A stretch of 64,000 nt of DNA from Emydura subglobosa (lineage: Eukaryota; Chordata; Testudines; Chelidae): contig ML679995.1 of assembly GCA_007922225.1 (NCBI GenBank), positions 1,327,653-1,391,652 on the forward strand. Direction: 5' to 3'. The notes under the pieces are model-generated. The model was not told the origin of the DNA and did no database searches. It saw only the letters and a program-made list of their open reading frames with translations. The position numbers were made by a program, and so were the translations under genes. Positions 39,301 through 54,300 of the stretch are shown here, piece by piece; within the stretch, counting starts at the first letter, position 1; the number at the start of each line of letters is the position of its first letter.

Positions 39301-42300
39301 GGGTATGGTGCAGAAGAGGTGTCAGAGGGCTCTGATCTCACGCCATCTCTGCAAAGTGTCGGGCTGCTCACGTCAGCTCCCTGAGCAGGCCTCTGTCTAG
39401 ATAAGTTCTGGTATCACACACATCTCTGTGGTCTCTGAGCACCTTTGTGGGTTCTGGGCCCTCTGTCACCGCACACTGTAGCCTGCAGAAGTTACTGCAA
39501 CCCTGGGACCAGCCAGCCAGGTAGGTAAGGATGCCATCCCATGGATCTGAGAGGAGCACAGCACACGTTCAGAGCCTCCTGGCATTATCCCCTGAGCTCA
39601 CTTGGGCAGAGCCACAGCTTCAGTCTCTGGGCAACAGGAGGGTTTGGGTGGCTACGTGGTTTCGATGCAGCCTTCTCTGAGAGGTGGCATTCTCTCAAGT
39701 CTCCCTTAGGCCTCTGAGCCCATGGAGCCAGGCCAAGCTCCACATCTGAGCCTAGCTCCAGGCTACCGAGAACAGGTAGCACACAATCTGGCCCGACAGG
39801 TGAGGGCGGCTTCCACCGTTTTCCTAGTAACAGAATTGGAGTGTGGCCGAAGCCCCAGTTTGGACACCCTCTACAGAACGAGGGAATGCAGTGGGTCACG
39901 GGGGGCAATGCTGGGAGCTATCGACTGAACGGCCACGGTGGATATAAAACCCTCACAGCTGTTGTGAGATATTCCAGGAACACACATTTTAAACTACCAG
40001 TGAGTCTCACCAGAATTGTCACCATGAGCATTGTAAGGCCTTTTTGCATGTGAGGCTCCTGCAGTTGGCCAGATGCTGCTGGGGAAGCAGCCATTGGTAC
40101 TCTGCTCAAGATACTTCCCAGGTGAGGGGGAAATGATTGCAATAGAAGCTTTCTCCCTCATCAGAGAGCTGTTCAGAGGAATAGGTAATGGCCTGTGCTT
40201 TTGAGTGCAGTCTTTACCCAGAGCAAGTTTAAGGCAAACAATTATGCCTCCATCTCGTGCTCAAATGCACTTAACAGGAAAGGTGAAATGAGACTTGACC
40301 CTTTGGAGAAGAAAAGGCTCAGTGAGTGAGGCAGGAGAATGTGCCGTAGGCAGAGCTCTCACTTAACGTGCAGTGTTCTCCAGCCAGGAACCAGAAGATG
40401 CTTACATTACAGGCAGTGCTGAAAGAGCATTCTAGTGCAGGGTTAGAAAACATGATCACGCTACACTTGCTGTGTGCAGCCAGGTACTGGCTACTGGCCG
40501 GAACAATCAACGCTTTGTGGATTCATCTCTGGACTAAACAGTATAGAGAACACAGAAACAGCTGGGCCTCACGACAGCAGGATTCACCAAGCAAAACTTA
40601 GTCTCGCATTTGTAGCTGAATGGCCAGGCTTACTTACCCATCCAGTTCAGCCGTCTCAATGTACGTCAGGCTGTGCGGCTCACTGCTCGAGAGTAACAGT
40701 AAATCAGCCTGAAGACAAATAAAAGCAGGGCGGTATGAGCGCACACAGCTATAGAACAGCAGCTCCAATGACATTACCTTGAGATCTCAGGACAGAGGAT
40801 ACAGTTACAATACAACAGGCTTCCACAAATTGAAAATGTATTGGAAAATCTCTGGGCCAGTTAGCTTCACTATTGAAGAACTAGTTTATTTGCACAAAAA
40901 GTAATTAGACCGTCACCGCTCACGTGGCTGGAATGAACCGCACTCACCGTCACAAAGTTGTTGTTCTCTAGTTTTATGATGTCTCCCACTTGGATGTTCA
41001 TCCATTTATCAGCCTTCAATCTGCAAGAAAGTTCCCTTTAAATAGTCACAGAGCATATGGCATTCAGGGCCCTGCGAGAGTCAGCTGAGCTCTTGAAGCC
41101 TGTTTGTAAGTAATATAGGACTTGACTGGGGGCAGGGGCTGTCATTCCGTTCTGTGTGTGAACGGCACCTAAGCACAATGGGCGCTGGCCCATGACAGGC
41201 TCCTTGCCACTACCCATGTAAATAAGTAAACAGATAATAAATGGCACTCATGCAATTAAGAAGTAGGCTCCATAATAGAAGCATGGCATGGCTGTGCACT
41301 ATTCCACTAACAGAACTGACTTTTCCTTCTCTCCTGCTACAAATCCAAAATCTAGGTGGGATCATGGGGAAGAGATTCCTTTCTGCATTTTAAGCAAATA
41401 CCGCTAACATTACTTGGAAATTAGCCCAAACATTTAAGTTGTCTAAGTCCCTTAAATAAAATCAGGTGGTGCAAAGGCAGCTCTGATTCTCTGTGGGTCT
41501 AGCTGTCAAAAAGGGCAGCTAAAGTTGGATGTGTGTATAGTCAGATCAGTGCTGTTCATGGCCTTTTTTTAATGCACAAAGCAAGCTGTACAGGCATCCC
41601 GCTGCCTGTCTGCCACCTCCAGTTTACATGAACAAATCAGAGTTTCTGCATATGCAAAAACTTAAGAGATGAAAAATGGCCAGAGTAGTTTTACAGGCAG
41701 CACTGGGTATGTGGCCCTCGCAGATCATATGGAGCTGATCTGGGTCTCAGTGAAGTCATTAGTAAAACTCCATTTGAGTTCCAAGTCCCGCCATTTGAAA
41801 GGTGAAGCAAATTATACATATTGCTATTTGAACGTATCTGTTTAACATAGATGCTGGTGGCAATGTGACTAGTTTCAGATTTACTTGCCTGAAAATGCTA
41901 ACAACTGCCGCAAATTGCTGGTTTCCAGTTTTATTTAATGGTTCATGTCATTTGGCGTTTGTACCATGCACTGGTATCTACAGTATTGTGAAAAATATAG
42001 GGCTACCAAACACTTCACCTCTGTCAGCAGCTATGCTGCCCGGGCAGTTGGGTCATCATGGAACAGAGAGTACAGAACTCTTTTACTTGTCACAGAAGCC
42101 TAGGACCCTACCACCTGAGCAAAAGGAAATTCATTGCTAGCAGTGTGGTGCTCATGACACACACAGTTAAACAGTTTTGATTCCATCCAATAGATGGCAG
42201 TGGTGTGTGACAGAAGTTTCTTGTAGTTTTAATTTAACATCAAAGTCTTTGCTTGCTGATCATGTCTAGCTCTGTTTGCTCAGAAATTAATAAAGAAACA

Positions 42301-45300
42301 GATACGTGTGACACAAGGGAAAGCAGTCATGTCTGGTGTCTCTGGGATATTTTGTAAAATAATCTGTCATTGTCAAAGCATACAGCTGGCATCTCCTATC
42401 TAAAATCTATAGCCCACCTTTTATTTTGTGTGGGCTGATGGCTTTAGTATCGAAACTGACAAAGTAACGATACCTTTTGCTATTCATTAACCAGATACGT
42501 TAACCAAACAACAGCATACAGCACTGTGAACAATTAACTTTCCTGGGATGCTTGCTACTTGGACTGAAGACTGCATAGTAAAATCTAGCTGCCTTACACA
42601 GAGGGTGAGTATGAAGAAATAAGATTTGTGAAGCACCTTGCACACTTTTGGATCCCGTAAAGTAAAATAATAATAAAATTCCCATTATCTCCAGCAGAAG
42701 TAGGATGGAGACAATAGATGTACATAGTACTGAACGTTAATAGTCATATTTGTTGAATCTGTCAGAAATGTTTATCTTTTTCAGAAGCTTCTCCTAGAGA
42801 CAAACCTTCAGCTAAAATTTCTGTAAAGAACCCAGGTTTACCTGCCATTAATCAGGACCTGGACGGGACGGTTATTGACGTGATTGTCACTTTTGTGTCG
42901 ATTCTGAAAAACATAAAAGTTGATCAGGGTGTTAGAAGAAACTTCCCAGAAACCAAGCATGTGTGATCAGAGGGTAAAGCAATCCCATTTCAGGATTCCT
43001 GCCCTACTGGAGAAATGCTAAGGGCATAAATGCAAGAGCAGAATAGTGTCAGAACTTCTTCTGAGACCCTGGCTATGCTCTTAACACTTCTGTTTAGGGG
43101 AAACCTAGTTTAGATAAATCCGAAATCCCAATGGCCCTGAAAGACAGAAGAGGAGAAATACCCATACCCATTACCAGGGCCAACCCTGCCCAGGGGCTGC
43201 TGCCCTTCACCCTGCACTTTAGGAGAACCAGTGCTTTTGGGTGCTCTCCATCAACATGCATCCATGATCCAAGGACTCCATTCCATCTCTCTGGGGTCTC
43301 TTCACCCAGCACTCTGCATCTACAGTCCCTCCGCATTTTAGGCTGAGTAGTCAAGTCCACATTTAACTCTAGCAGGATCTGGTGCAGAGGGTTGGCTGGG
43401 GGGGGTGCAGGGACTGACAGGCAAAAGGGACGCTGGCATGAAAGGAGCCTGCCCCCCCTCCCCGGGGAGAAAGCGATAGACGGGCCCTTGTGTGTCATTT
43501 AACCCGGAGCCCCACAAAACCCAGGGCTGGCCTTGACTTCCATAGTCATGCAAACGAGGTGCTTGGAGGAATCCATTTCACCGCTGCTACGTGAAACGGC
43601 CATAAGGGTTCTGAGTGTATCCCTTATTTCTTAAGAGGGCTCTTCACGGCCCACACTTCAGAATGAGATTTCTGTCTGTCTTGTTCAGAACTGCACGGGT
43701 CTCTTGTGTGACCTGACGAAATGGCCACAGAAAACCATGAATCAAAACACCCGGGATGGGATTTTGGAATGCACTCAGCTGCAGGCTTCACTCTGCTCCC
43801 ATTGCAGCCAGGGGGAGTTTTACCACCAACTTCAACGGGAACAGAGGTAGGCTAATGCTGAGCACCTTTGAAAAATCCCACCCTCGCGGTATCCCAACTT
43901 CCTCCCTGATGTGCTTTTGGTTCTACGGTGCTAAGAGGAAGCAGCTAAGATTTTCCAACATGGGTGCCTAAGATCAGACTCCTACATCCATATCCAGACA
44001 TCCAAATAAGTGGCCAGATCTTCAGAAGTGTTGAGGGCTCCACAGTCCCATTGAAGTCAGGCAGAGCTGTTGGTGGTCAGGACTTCTGAAAATCTAGCTA
44101 CTTATTTAGGTAATTCAATGTGAATCTGGAGCCTGTCCTCAGCTCCCCATATTAGCCCTAGACAAACTCTGCAATTGCACCTCCCTCCCCCCCCCCGGTT
44201 GTATTCATTGTGAATGTTTCACTTTGGTCATGGCACTGGGGAATCTCACATGCACATTCTGAACCAAGGGCTGTAAATACAATCATCTTACAAAATCATC
44301 AATGGCATCCTTGGCGCCCGACACGGTCAGCACCAGCACCAGAGGCACCACAGTTGTAAACCACGACAAAGAGGAAACCTGAGGAATGAGCTGCAGGAAA
44401 AGAAAAGTTGGGTTTTAAAAGCTTTACTGCCAATGTCGCAAACAAGTGAATAGACTGAAACAAAACACTGTATGCTAGGGAGGCTGCTAAAAGCTTTTAT
44501 TCTGCACACAAATCACAGAGAAAGAGATGGAAATTCTGCATGATCATTTACACACAAACCTGCAAAGGTGTAAATGCAAAGTAAAAACATATGTTGTGCT
44601 CCTTTAGGGTGTAAAAGGGGGCCTTGGGAAAGGAGGGGATTTATTTCCCTCTGTATTTTTACATTAACAATACGAGGTCCCAACTTCTCTTTTTCTGGAG
44701 GACTACGGCAATGATATTTGCAGGCCTGGGATGGTGGCATCTCAATAGGCTGAAACATGCCCTGTATTTCCCCCAGTCCTTGACTGTGGAGGATGGGATG
44801 CCAAGTCTTAGCGCTGGTCTACACTTAACAGTTATACTGATCTAACTCAGTTAGGGGGGCGATTTTTTTTACCAGTAAAATGCCTAGAGTGGACATAGCT
44901 ACAGTGGTGTAAATATGACTTTTCCCAGTATAATTATTCCCCTTCCCATATGGGAATAGCTCCCCTGGCATAAGCACCTTTATGCTGAGATAACTGTCTG
45001 CACTAGGGGGTTGTATAATTTATCTATACCGCATACAGCAGTACATATTTCCAGTGCAAACAAGCCCTCAGTATGGAAGAGAGGCAACTTGGGATTCAAT
45101 GTTCTGCTCCACTGTTCCGTTCCAGGCCCTACAAATACCACAGAAATCCTCTGAGTAAAAGAAGAAAGGACACAGGACCTGATATTTGTAAATGGTTGGG
45201 GAGGGGGGAGAGGGGAATTGAAAGGTAAAAGACCAATAGCCATCTTTATGAGCCCATCTTGATCAAGGCAATAGAAAAGCACAAACATTTTTTATTTACA

Positions 45301-48300
45301 GTTCACCTGTAAATGGTTCAGCAAAAGACACTGTTGAAGAGTATTAAGGGACCTACCCTATACATCTCATCTACAGAGTAAAGACAAACAGTCACAGTGT
45401 CAGAGACTAGTAAGAAGGCTGTAGTTAGAGTTGAGGAGGCATCTTCACTATAAGCCTCTTTTTTTAGGTTCTTATAATTTCCTGAAAATTGTCCTCATGA
45501 GCGTAAATCTCCCGTGTTTGCTCTCAGCACCCAGGTGAGGTGTTAAAGTTTAGTAAGCTTCTGTTTAGTCATTTCTGGGTTGTCTGAGCATGGAAAAGGT
45601 GATTTTAACAGGCTAATGCTCCAGGCTTGTTTGCACTTGGATGACTCTAAAAAGACAAACTAAGAACATCAAACTTGCCATGGAACCAGTACTCCATGAA
45701 ATGACAAAGTACATGACATTTATCATTGTTTCAGCAAAGTACCAAGGTGCCGAGATGCTGACACAGGCTTGTGAGATATGCTCAGTTTTCAGGAAGAGAG
45801 ATATTATAATCAGGAATGGGCATAGTTCAGCCCAGGGCCCTCTATGAACCTTGGAGTTCTACAATGGTGCCTTCTCCTACCACATCCTTTGTTAGACCCT
45901 GCACACCCCAGCGTGCTACTCTACCCCTGCTCTGAGCAGAGAGCAACAATCTGCTCATTTTATGTAAATGAGCTGCACCAGTCAAGCTCCTTGCTGCAAC
46001 ACCGTCAGTCTCATGGAAATGTTAGCGGCTGCAAAGCCAGCTCTCTCCGTGTGTTCTCCGTTCATGCAGCTGGTAGATACCAGCAGATTATCTTTGAATA
46101 AGAAGATCATAGATTCATAGACATTTAGGGTTGGAAGGGATCTCAGGAGGTCATCTAGTCCCACCCCCTGCTCAAAGCAAGACCAACCCCAACTAAACCA
46201 TCCCAGCCAAGCTTTGTCAAGCCACACCTTAAGAACTTCTAAGGATGGAGATTCCACCAGCTCCCTAAGTAACCCATTCCAGTGCTTCACCACCCTCCTA
46301 GGGAAAAGCTTTTTTCTAATGTCCAACCTAGACCTCCCACACTGCAACTTGAGACCGTTGCTCCTTGTTCTGTCATCTGCCACCACTGAGAACAGCCTAG
46401 CTCCATCCTCCTTGGAACCCCCTTTCAGGTAGTTAAAGGCTGCTATCAAATCCCCCCTCATTCTTCTCTTTGCAGACTAAACAAGCCCAGTTCCCTCAGC
46501 CTCTCCTCATAAGTCTTGTGTTCCAGCTCCCTAATCATTTTTGTTGCCCTCCGCTGGACTCTCTCCAACTTTTCCATATCCTTTTTGTAGTGGGGGGCCC
46601 AAAACTGGACACAATACTCCAAATGTGGCCTCACCAATGCCGAATAGAGGGGAATAATCACTTCCCTCCATCTGCTGGCAATGCCCCTACTAATGCAGCC
46701 CAATATGCTATTAGCCTTCTTGACAACCAGGGCACACTGCTGACTCATATCCAGCTTCTTAGCCACTCTAACCCATTGGTAAGAGGCTAGGGAGCTTGTT
46801 AAAAAGAAAAGTGAATTCATACCTGCAGAATCAGCAGGAACAGAAAATAGGCATTGGCTATTCGCTGAAACTGTTCAAACAGGTTGAGAGGCAGAAAAGT
46901 GAAGAAATTGTATTTTGATGTTTTAATTGAGTTGTTCTGTGGAAACAAAAAGCAAACAAATGGATGGTAAAACAGGAAAAGGAATTGCAGCACGTTTTAG
47001 CAGGGCTTTACTGGTTTAAATTTAGCAATAACATTGTTCACGGAAGCCACACACAAACATTTCCTTTTCCCCAATTCACTCACACTGAATTCTGAGCAAC
47101 AGAATTATTTGGGGAACCAGTGAAATTACCGTAAGTGTATAACACTGCAGCTCCACGTATATCGGTAACACTAACACACACACACACACACACACACTTT
47201 ACTCAATTGTGGAGGAAATATTTGTATTCTCTTTGCAACTGGCACACAGCTAAGATTTTTACCACCTTGTCCTTATTTCGGGTAGCATCCACAGCATGAT
47301 AGCTGCTTTCCAAACAGCGATCAGCTGCTACCCTGAGGGACTCCACATGTAGACAGGCAGGATGGGGGGTAGACAGTAGAAGGAAGGCTAGAGTACAACT
47401 GAAGAGTAGTGTGTTCAAGGCAGTGTTTGGTCATCTCACAGCAATATAGGGTTAACGCAGTGTTAAAAATAGATAAGCTATATAAACTATCCATAATTAT
47501 CAGCTTTGTCAGCTGGATCCTCTTTAGGTATCATGGCAGAAATGAGACTTTAGATGGGATTTGAACAAGGCGAGGGGGCTTGTAATTTCGCTCAAGGAGA
47601 GTGTTTCATGCTCAGGTGCCAGTGGCATGCAATGGAGTTGTCACCAGGGGAAGGAGACTGGCGCTGCTGGCAGAGGAGAAGGGTGATGCAAGACAAGGGC
47701 AGGGGGATGCAGAGTTTTGAATGCAGAACTAGAGGAAGCCGAATGAACGGAAGGTTTCTGGGCTGTGTAGCATAAGTTCACTACCAAGCTCAGAGGTCCC
47801 CTGGGGCACTGCTCAGACCTGTCTATTCAGTCCCTTGCTAGTGACATGCTGATGCAGACACCAATACAACATTCATTCCGACTCTGCTCATTTATTTCAT
47901 GCAGTGGGATCTGGATTTGATAGTTCACCACAACAGAGCCCTGCAGGTTTTACCAAGCTCCACTTCATTAGCTACTTAAACCGCTCGTAACCTGAGGGTC
48001 TGAAAAGGCTAATGAATCGGATGCTTCTGCAAAGATGGTTCTTCGCATGCCCGCAAGCAGCCATCACAACACAGCAACACAGCCCCCAAGACAGCAACAC
48101 AATGTTCTCTTGGCAACCTGCAACTGTTATTGCCCTGGGCTCGCATTTCCTGTTTCCATCTTCTCTCTTTTAATTGCAGGTGCTCCGGCCGCATACAGCA
48201 GCCACTCCTACCTCTAGCCTCTTCAGACTAGAGAAAGGCCCAAGCTGCATAGTACAGATCTCGGTTTGAGTCTCCCCAAAGCTTCAGGGAGCTCTGATCC

Positions 48301-51300
48301 AGTGTGCTGATAAAATTCCAGCACAGCCCATGAAGTTGGGATCTAGGGATGAATTTCCCCAAAGTCTGAGTGGTTCCAAGGTTAGATCCTTCTCTGCTTT
48401 GTAACCACACTAAGCTACATGGTGCCAACTGTCAGTGCAGCCTGCATCTTGTTGTCCACCAGGGAGTGTGGTTACCAAAACATCTGTCATCATGGCTATA
48501 GGTCAGGTATTATCTCATGGTGATGGAAAAGATCGAGCAGCTCACCGTTGTCTGGGCCCTTCCTGTGAGAGAGACCAGGCCTACAGACATGGCATCTCCC
48601 CAGTGAACTTACTACAGTGCAGGGGTTCTTTTAAAGAAGATAGTCTGACATGCTCTGTGAAGACTTTGGTGAGGCCACATTCAGGTGATGCATTAGAACA
48701 CCAGATAGTGGCTATCATCTATCGAAACGTGAACATACACACTGGGAAAGGCCAGTGAGATGGAGCCAATGGGGGCTTCTCTGCACCAAAGAGAAGTATG
48801 AGAGAAGACTCAACCATTAGGGGATAGAGATGGGCAAGAAGGCCAAAAGTGGTCTCTTATCTGGGGAAACATTTTAAGAAATAGACTTTCAAGCTTCCCC
48901 CGCGTGCTATAATTTAAAGGGTGCACTGGATTTTCTTTTCATGTGAATTTTTTCTTGGTGAAAAGTGCCCGAGCCCTGGGGACTGACATCTTCTCAAACA
49001 GGATTAGCACTGGCAGCATGAATTCAAGATCACTCCAAGGCATCTAAACCCTGCTCCCCTCTAAGGATGTTCCCATGGCCTATTCAGACCTTGGATTCCC
49101 AGCAGAGAAGCCAGCATTGGTTGCTGGGATGCGCACATCTCTCCACTAGAAGATGTACTGGCTCCACTAGTATGGGCAACTGAACAGATGTTGCACAGTA
49201 ACAGCTTTTAGATTGTGAAAACCAGCAGGGATGGATTTGATTTGGTGGCATAGAGCTTCACAGGGCATTCTGTGGTGCACCGAAGCCCACTCTCAATCCG
49301 CTCACTAATCCAGTCCCTCTCATGTGCACACAGCATCACCTTAGGAAGTTGCTATTGTCATGGCAGCGCTCCAGTGTAACCACGCTGCTGTGGTGGTGGA
49401 TAACGCCATTTCAGTGATTACCATAACTCTTCTCTATGTCCAGACACAAAAACACGAGCAGCTCTTCTGCATGAGTTCGATTTTTCATCCTACCGTACAA
49501 GCCAATCTAAAGTGCTCCGCCAGAGCAGAGATGAAATCCTTCCTTCATGGAAACCCTAGCACACATCTCCCAGTCAACGGCTGATGGCTGCACTCCACAA
49601 AAGAGGAGAAATGCGGCTGCTGCTTCTTCTTTTTTTTTTTGTAAATAGCACAGTATGTCTTTTGCCATCACGATGTTGTCTGTGGGCAAGGCATGATGGG
49701 GATTCACATTCCCCATCACAAGAACAGAATTTTATCAACAGCGATCCCTATTTTTAGGCTACCTCTATGGCTGAATTGTTATCTAAAAGCGCCTCAATTC
49801 AAGGTTATGTGCTTAAATGGTCTTCCTCCACATTGCAAGACCTGAAGTAATGGAATATCATCATCCCCATTAAACAGGGAATAAACCTGAGGCACACAGA
49901 GGTTAAATGATTTGCCCAAGGTTTGCACACAGTGAGGCTGTGGAAGAGCTAGGAATAGGACCAGTTTTCTTGAGTGCCAGTCCTGAGCCTTCACCCCTGA
50001 AGCATCTTTCCTCAGGCCCCAAGTGGCCTCTAGAGAGGCTCCTTACCCACATACCATCCCTTCCACCTAGAAAGGAGACAACAGGGGCCTCAGACTCGAG
50101 AAGACAGTATATACTGGGAACTGGCTTCAGGTATCATCAACCTTTAGTGGGAATCATGTACATTATGGGAAAAATTTGCTTTGAGAACACTCAAATTAAT
50201 TAAAATGGATTTGGCAACAGAAATCTCAGAGGGTAGATGGGAAGTGAGCACAGTGGTATATTTAAATTCCTGCATTCTATTCCTGTCTATAAATTACATC
50301 AAGAAAACCACAAGTGAACCAGAGCCATTCATTTCATTTCCTATTACCATCAGGCAACTAAACACCCAGGCTCCAAATGCTAAACTTCAAGAATGTTTCC
50401 ACCTGGGATTTTCTACAAGCTGGTTCATGATCAATATACTGTTTATTGCGTGTCACCCTTTGGTACATAGGGTAAACTGCATCCGACTGAGGACATGAAG
50501 GCATAAATATCTGATCTCCTTGGCTGTCCCGGATTGGACAGAGTGAACCTTGATATGCATTATCAGTGATGTGTGCTATTACAGCAATTAAGAGTTTACT
50601 TGTTATTAGGCAATTTATGTAAACAGATACGCTGCCCAGTGCCACATGGCACCGTGGGCTCTTCTGAGGTTCGTTTTCCAAGGTCTGTCTGGTAGAGGTG
50701 TTGCTATTAAGTGTTCCTCGTGTTGTGTTGGTCTGTTAGTTCTGCAGTGTTCACATGTGGATACTTTACTCTTTATGTCCTTGCTGATGCCTGGCCACCA
50801 GACTGACTGATTGGCCTGTTCTCGGCATTTAGTTAATCCTCGATGTCCTTCATGGACGAGGTTTAGGATTTCTCCTCTCACTTCATTTGGAATTCTGATG
50901 CTATTGTCTTTAAACATGAGTCCATTTGACTCTCTTAATAGTCTATGCACCGCAAAGTAGTCTCTTGTCATTTCTTTATCATCCTTGGGCTACTTGGGCC
51001 AGCCACCCCAACATAACTTAGAATTTCCCAAAACTACATGTCTGTCAAGATTGCTTTTGGTAGTTAGAGTAGTCTTTTCTGACACTGGGCTGTATGCATC
51101 CACGTACTCCTTTACATCACCTTCCAGCTCCCGGGTAGTGCGATGCTGGGCTCTGTGACAGAATGACTAGATTTCCCCCAGGTACATATTTAGAAATTGG
51201 GTTAAGTCATATTAACCTTTGCAATGGATGCTGGCGTCTCAAGCAGTGCTTGGCCCAGGTCTTCTCCGTTTATGAGGGTTACAAGCAGCTTATGGTCAGT

Positions 51301-54300
51301 TGTCATTGTAAACAAATCCAACCGCACCGCTAGCTGTAAAAGTTCTCACATGCCCACACGCTTGCCAGGCACTCCTCCTCAATCTGTGCATATCATTTTT
51401 CTGCTTCGGTGAGTGCACAAGAGTAAATGCAGCTGGCTTCCACTCAGAGCCATGTTGTCGTAACAGGACACCACTTAGGCCAGAGCTGCTTGCGTCTGCA
51501 CCAGCCACTGTGGGTTTGTTCACAGCGTAGTACTTGAGAATGGGAGCTGCTGAGAGCATTTATTTTACCTTTGGTAAGGCAATATTTTGATTTGGCTTCC
51601 AGAGCCGAGATGTGTTGGACTTTAACAGTTCAGCCCATGGTTCTGTCTGTAGAACGGCCTGGTGGGTAATTTACCCTCCCCAGGTCACATCTCCATTCTG
51701 GTACATTAGCTGGTCCATTCAATGCTCAAATTGCCTTTACTTTCTCAGAGCTAGAACTGATTCCATCCCTTTATTGTCTGTCCCAAAAAACTCAATTTGG
51801 GGTAGGCAGAAAATATATTTTTTCCTTGTTTAGCTTCAATCCAGACTGACTGATTAGGTTAGGACTTTGTTGAGGGTTTTGTTTTGTTCTTCCATCAAAG
51901 ATCCATATCTCGAAATATTGTCCATAAAAACTACTACTCCATTTGTATTCGTTAACAATTCTGCCATCTTTCTTTGGAAAACTTCAGGTGCATGGGTAAT
52001 CACATAAGGTAATATTTGAAAGCAAAATCTCCCAAAGGCTGAGATAAATGTAGCCAGTTTAGTACTTTCTTTGGCTAAAGGAATTTGGCAGAATCTGCTC
52101 GAGGATCCAGCTTGGAGAATACTGTAGCTCCTTTTACTTTGGAGAGGAAGTTGTCCAGTCTTGGGAGGATAGATTTTTCTCCCGTAACTGCTTCATTAAG
52201 TCTTAAGATACACACAGATTCCTATTTTTCCTTGTAACTGGTACCATTGGGGCACACCAGGCTGTTGGCTCAGAGATCTTCTCAATTGTGCCAATCCTCT
52301 TCATTCTCTTTAACTCAGTCTCCACTTTATGAAGTAATGGGACAGGGACACTGCAACTCAAGTTGCAGTTGGGGAGGTCTAGGTTGGATATTAGGAAAAA
52401 CTTTTTCCTTAGGAGGGTGGTGAAGCACTGGAATGGGTTACCTAGGGAGGAGGTGGAATCTCCATCCTTAGAGGTTTTTAAGGTGCAGCTTGACAAAGCC
52501 CTGGCCGGGATGGTTTAGTTGGGGTTGGTCCTGCTTTGAGCAGGGGTTGGACTAGATACCTCCTGAGGTCCCTTCCAACCTCATTTTCTATGAGTCTATG
52601 AATCTTGGGAGGTTCAACATTGTCTCTCAAGGTTATTTGTACTGGATCTCCTTTCAAAAGCCCAATATCACCAAATATTCCATCAAGTTCTTCCACCTTT
52701 CTCAATAGGCCTATCATGGCTGCCACACTGAGGCTGAGAAGGCTGTTGGCCTGTGGTCCTTTGACCATGTACGCTCTGAGTGCAAAGCTTTTGTCTTTGT
52801 TTCTGTGGTGAACTGGCCCATGCAGTTCAGAGTACCTCCAGGTGTCAGGTGACATCTACACTGGGAGGGGTTGAAGGTGATTGTAACTCCCTTCTGAGAT
52901 GACTGATGTTAGCTCCTGAATCAATTTTAACGTCAATAGACTTGCCATGAATATTCGGTTTCACTTTCCAGGCAGGCTCTGTGGCATCGCAAGTGACAGA
53001 TCTCAGAAACAGCGGCTCTTGAGTGCCTGTAATATGCGTTGACTCCCGCACTGCTTTGGTGCAGCAAACAGTTGCAGAATGTCCATGTTTCATGCATTTA
53101 TTACACCCTGTGCCTCTGGCTGGATATGCATCATCTCTTGGGATACGACTTTTCCACATCTTGTGTATATCAGCTGGAATTTGTTCCTCTTAGCCAGGGA
53201 GTTCTCTCTCCTTGTCTCGGGGGTTTTATGATAATAACTTTTAACCTTCCAGTGTCTGTTTACAGTTTCTAAGCAAGTTTTAGGTTTTTCAAATTTGTCA
53301 AATTTCTCTAAGTTTTGCTGTTTCACCAGTACAGAATGTTTTGCTATCTGTATAGCAGTGGCTAAAGTTAAATCTATCTTCGGCTGAAGCTGCTGTGAAA
53401 GGCTTTTAACCTTCTGTTAATCCAATAACCAGCCTCTCTGACATTTGCATGTTTTGCATTCCCGAAATCACAATTTTCAGCTAATGTATGCAGGGTGCTT
53501 ATAAAACTTTCAATATTTTCCTCTGGTTCTTGATTCTCTCTTGAAAACAGGCTCTTTCATAAACTACATTTCTCTTAGGTATAAGGTCTGAATCAAACAT
53601 AGCCAGAACCCTTTCATTGTCACCTTTGTGACTGTCTTCCGTAAAGTCAAAGGATTTGAAGATATGCTCTGCCTGCTTCCCCATAGCATATATTAAAGAA
53701 AATAACTTTATCTCTCCAGTGTCTTGTGGAGTTTGTTTGCAATTCAAAATCTTGCAAAAATATTGCACCCAATCTCTCCATTGTGAAGGCTTGTTAAAGC
53801 TGAAACTTTCTGGGGCATTGAAGAGAAGTGTGTTGATGAGATCCTGCAATCTTTGTTGCTTTGTTCTTTCTGTTTCTGTTCTTTGCTTACTCCTGACACC
53901 ATGTCATGCACTTCTCTACCAGATATGGACAGGCTACAGAGTTTGCTTCTAAGTGAAATACACACCAGTTGTGTTCATCATCTGATCCTTCAATACTCTG
54001 TCAAGTAGGTCTGAGATTCCTTTAAATTTTACACACAGTATTACCTAGTACCTGATCAGTATAATACAGTTTAGCATTCCATTACACTATCTTCAATGAG
54101 AGGATCTCACAAAGGACTAAATCAGGGTGTAATCCCAAGCAGGCACATTAGCAAAGCTACAGAGAGGAGACAGCTTGTGTTAAATGTAATCATTGCTATG
54201 AAGCTCATTTACACAACCATGAACCTGGGCAGCTATGAAAGCAGCATGATCCCGAGGGATAGGACACCTGCCAATCAGAAGACCTGGGTTCATTCCTAGC

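Larger units (their letters stand above)
44391..46822 (-). other. Intron between w2 and w3 (2.4 kb)
   Basis: Holds a MITE-like element (44812-45075) and a long CR1 (46106-46775). Otherwise nothing recognised. Confidence 0.7.

Noticed and set aside
53965..54100. A 5' LTR and primer-binding site for the gypsy element
   Set aside because: No repeat of this sequence is seen on the other side of the element and no clear TG...CA ends.
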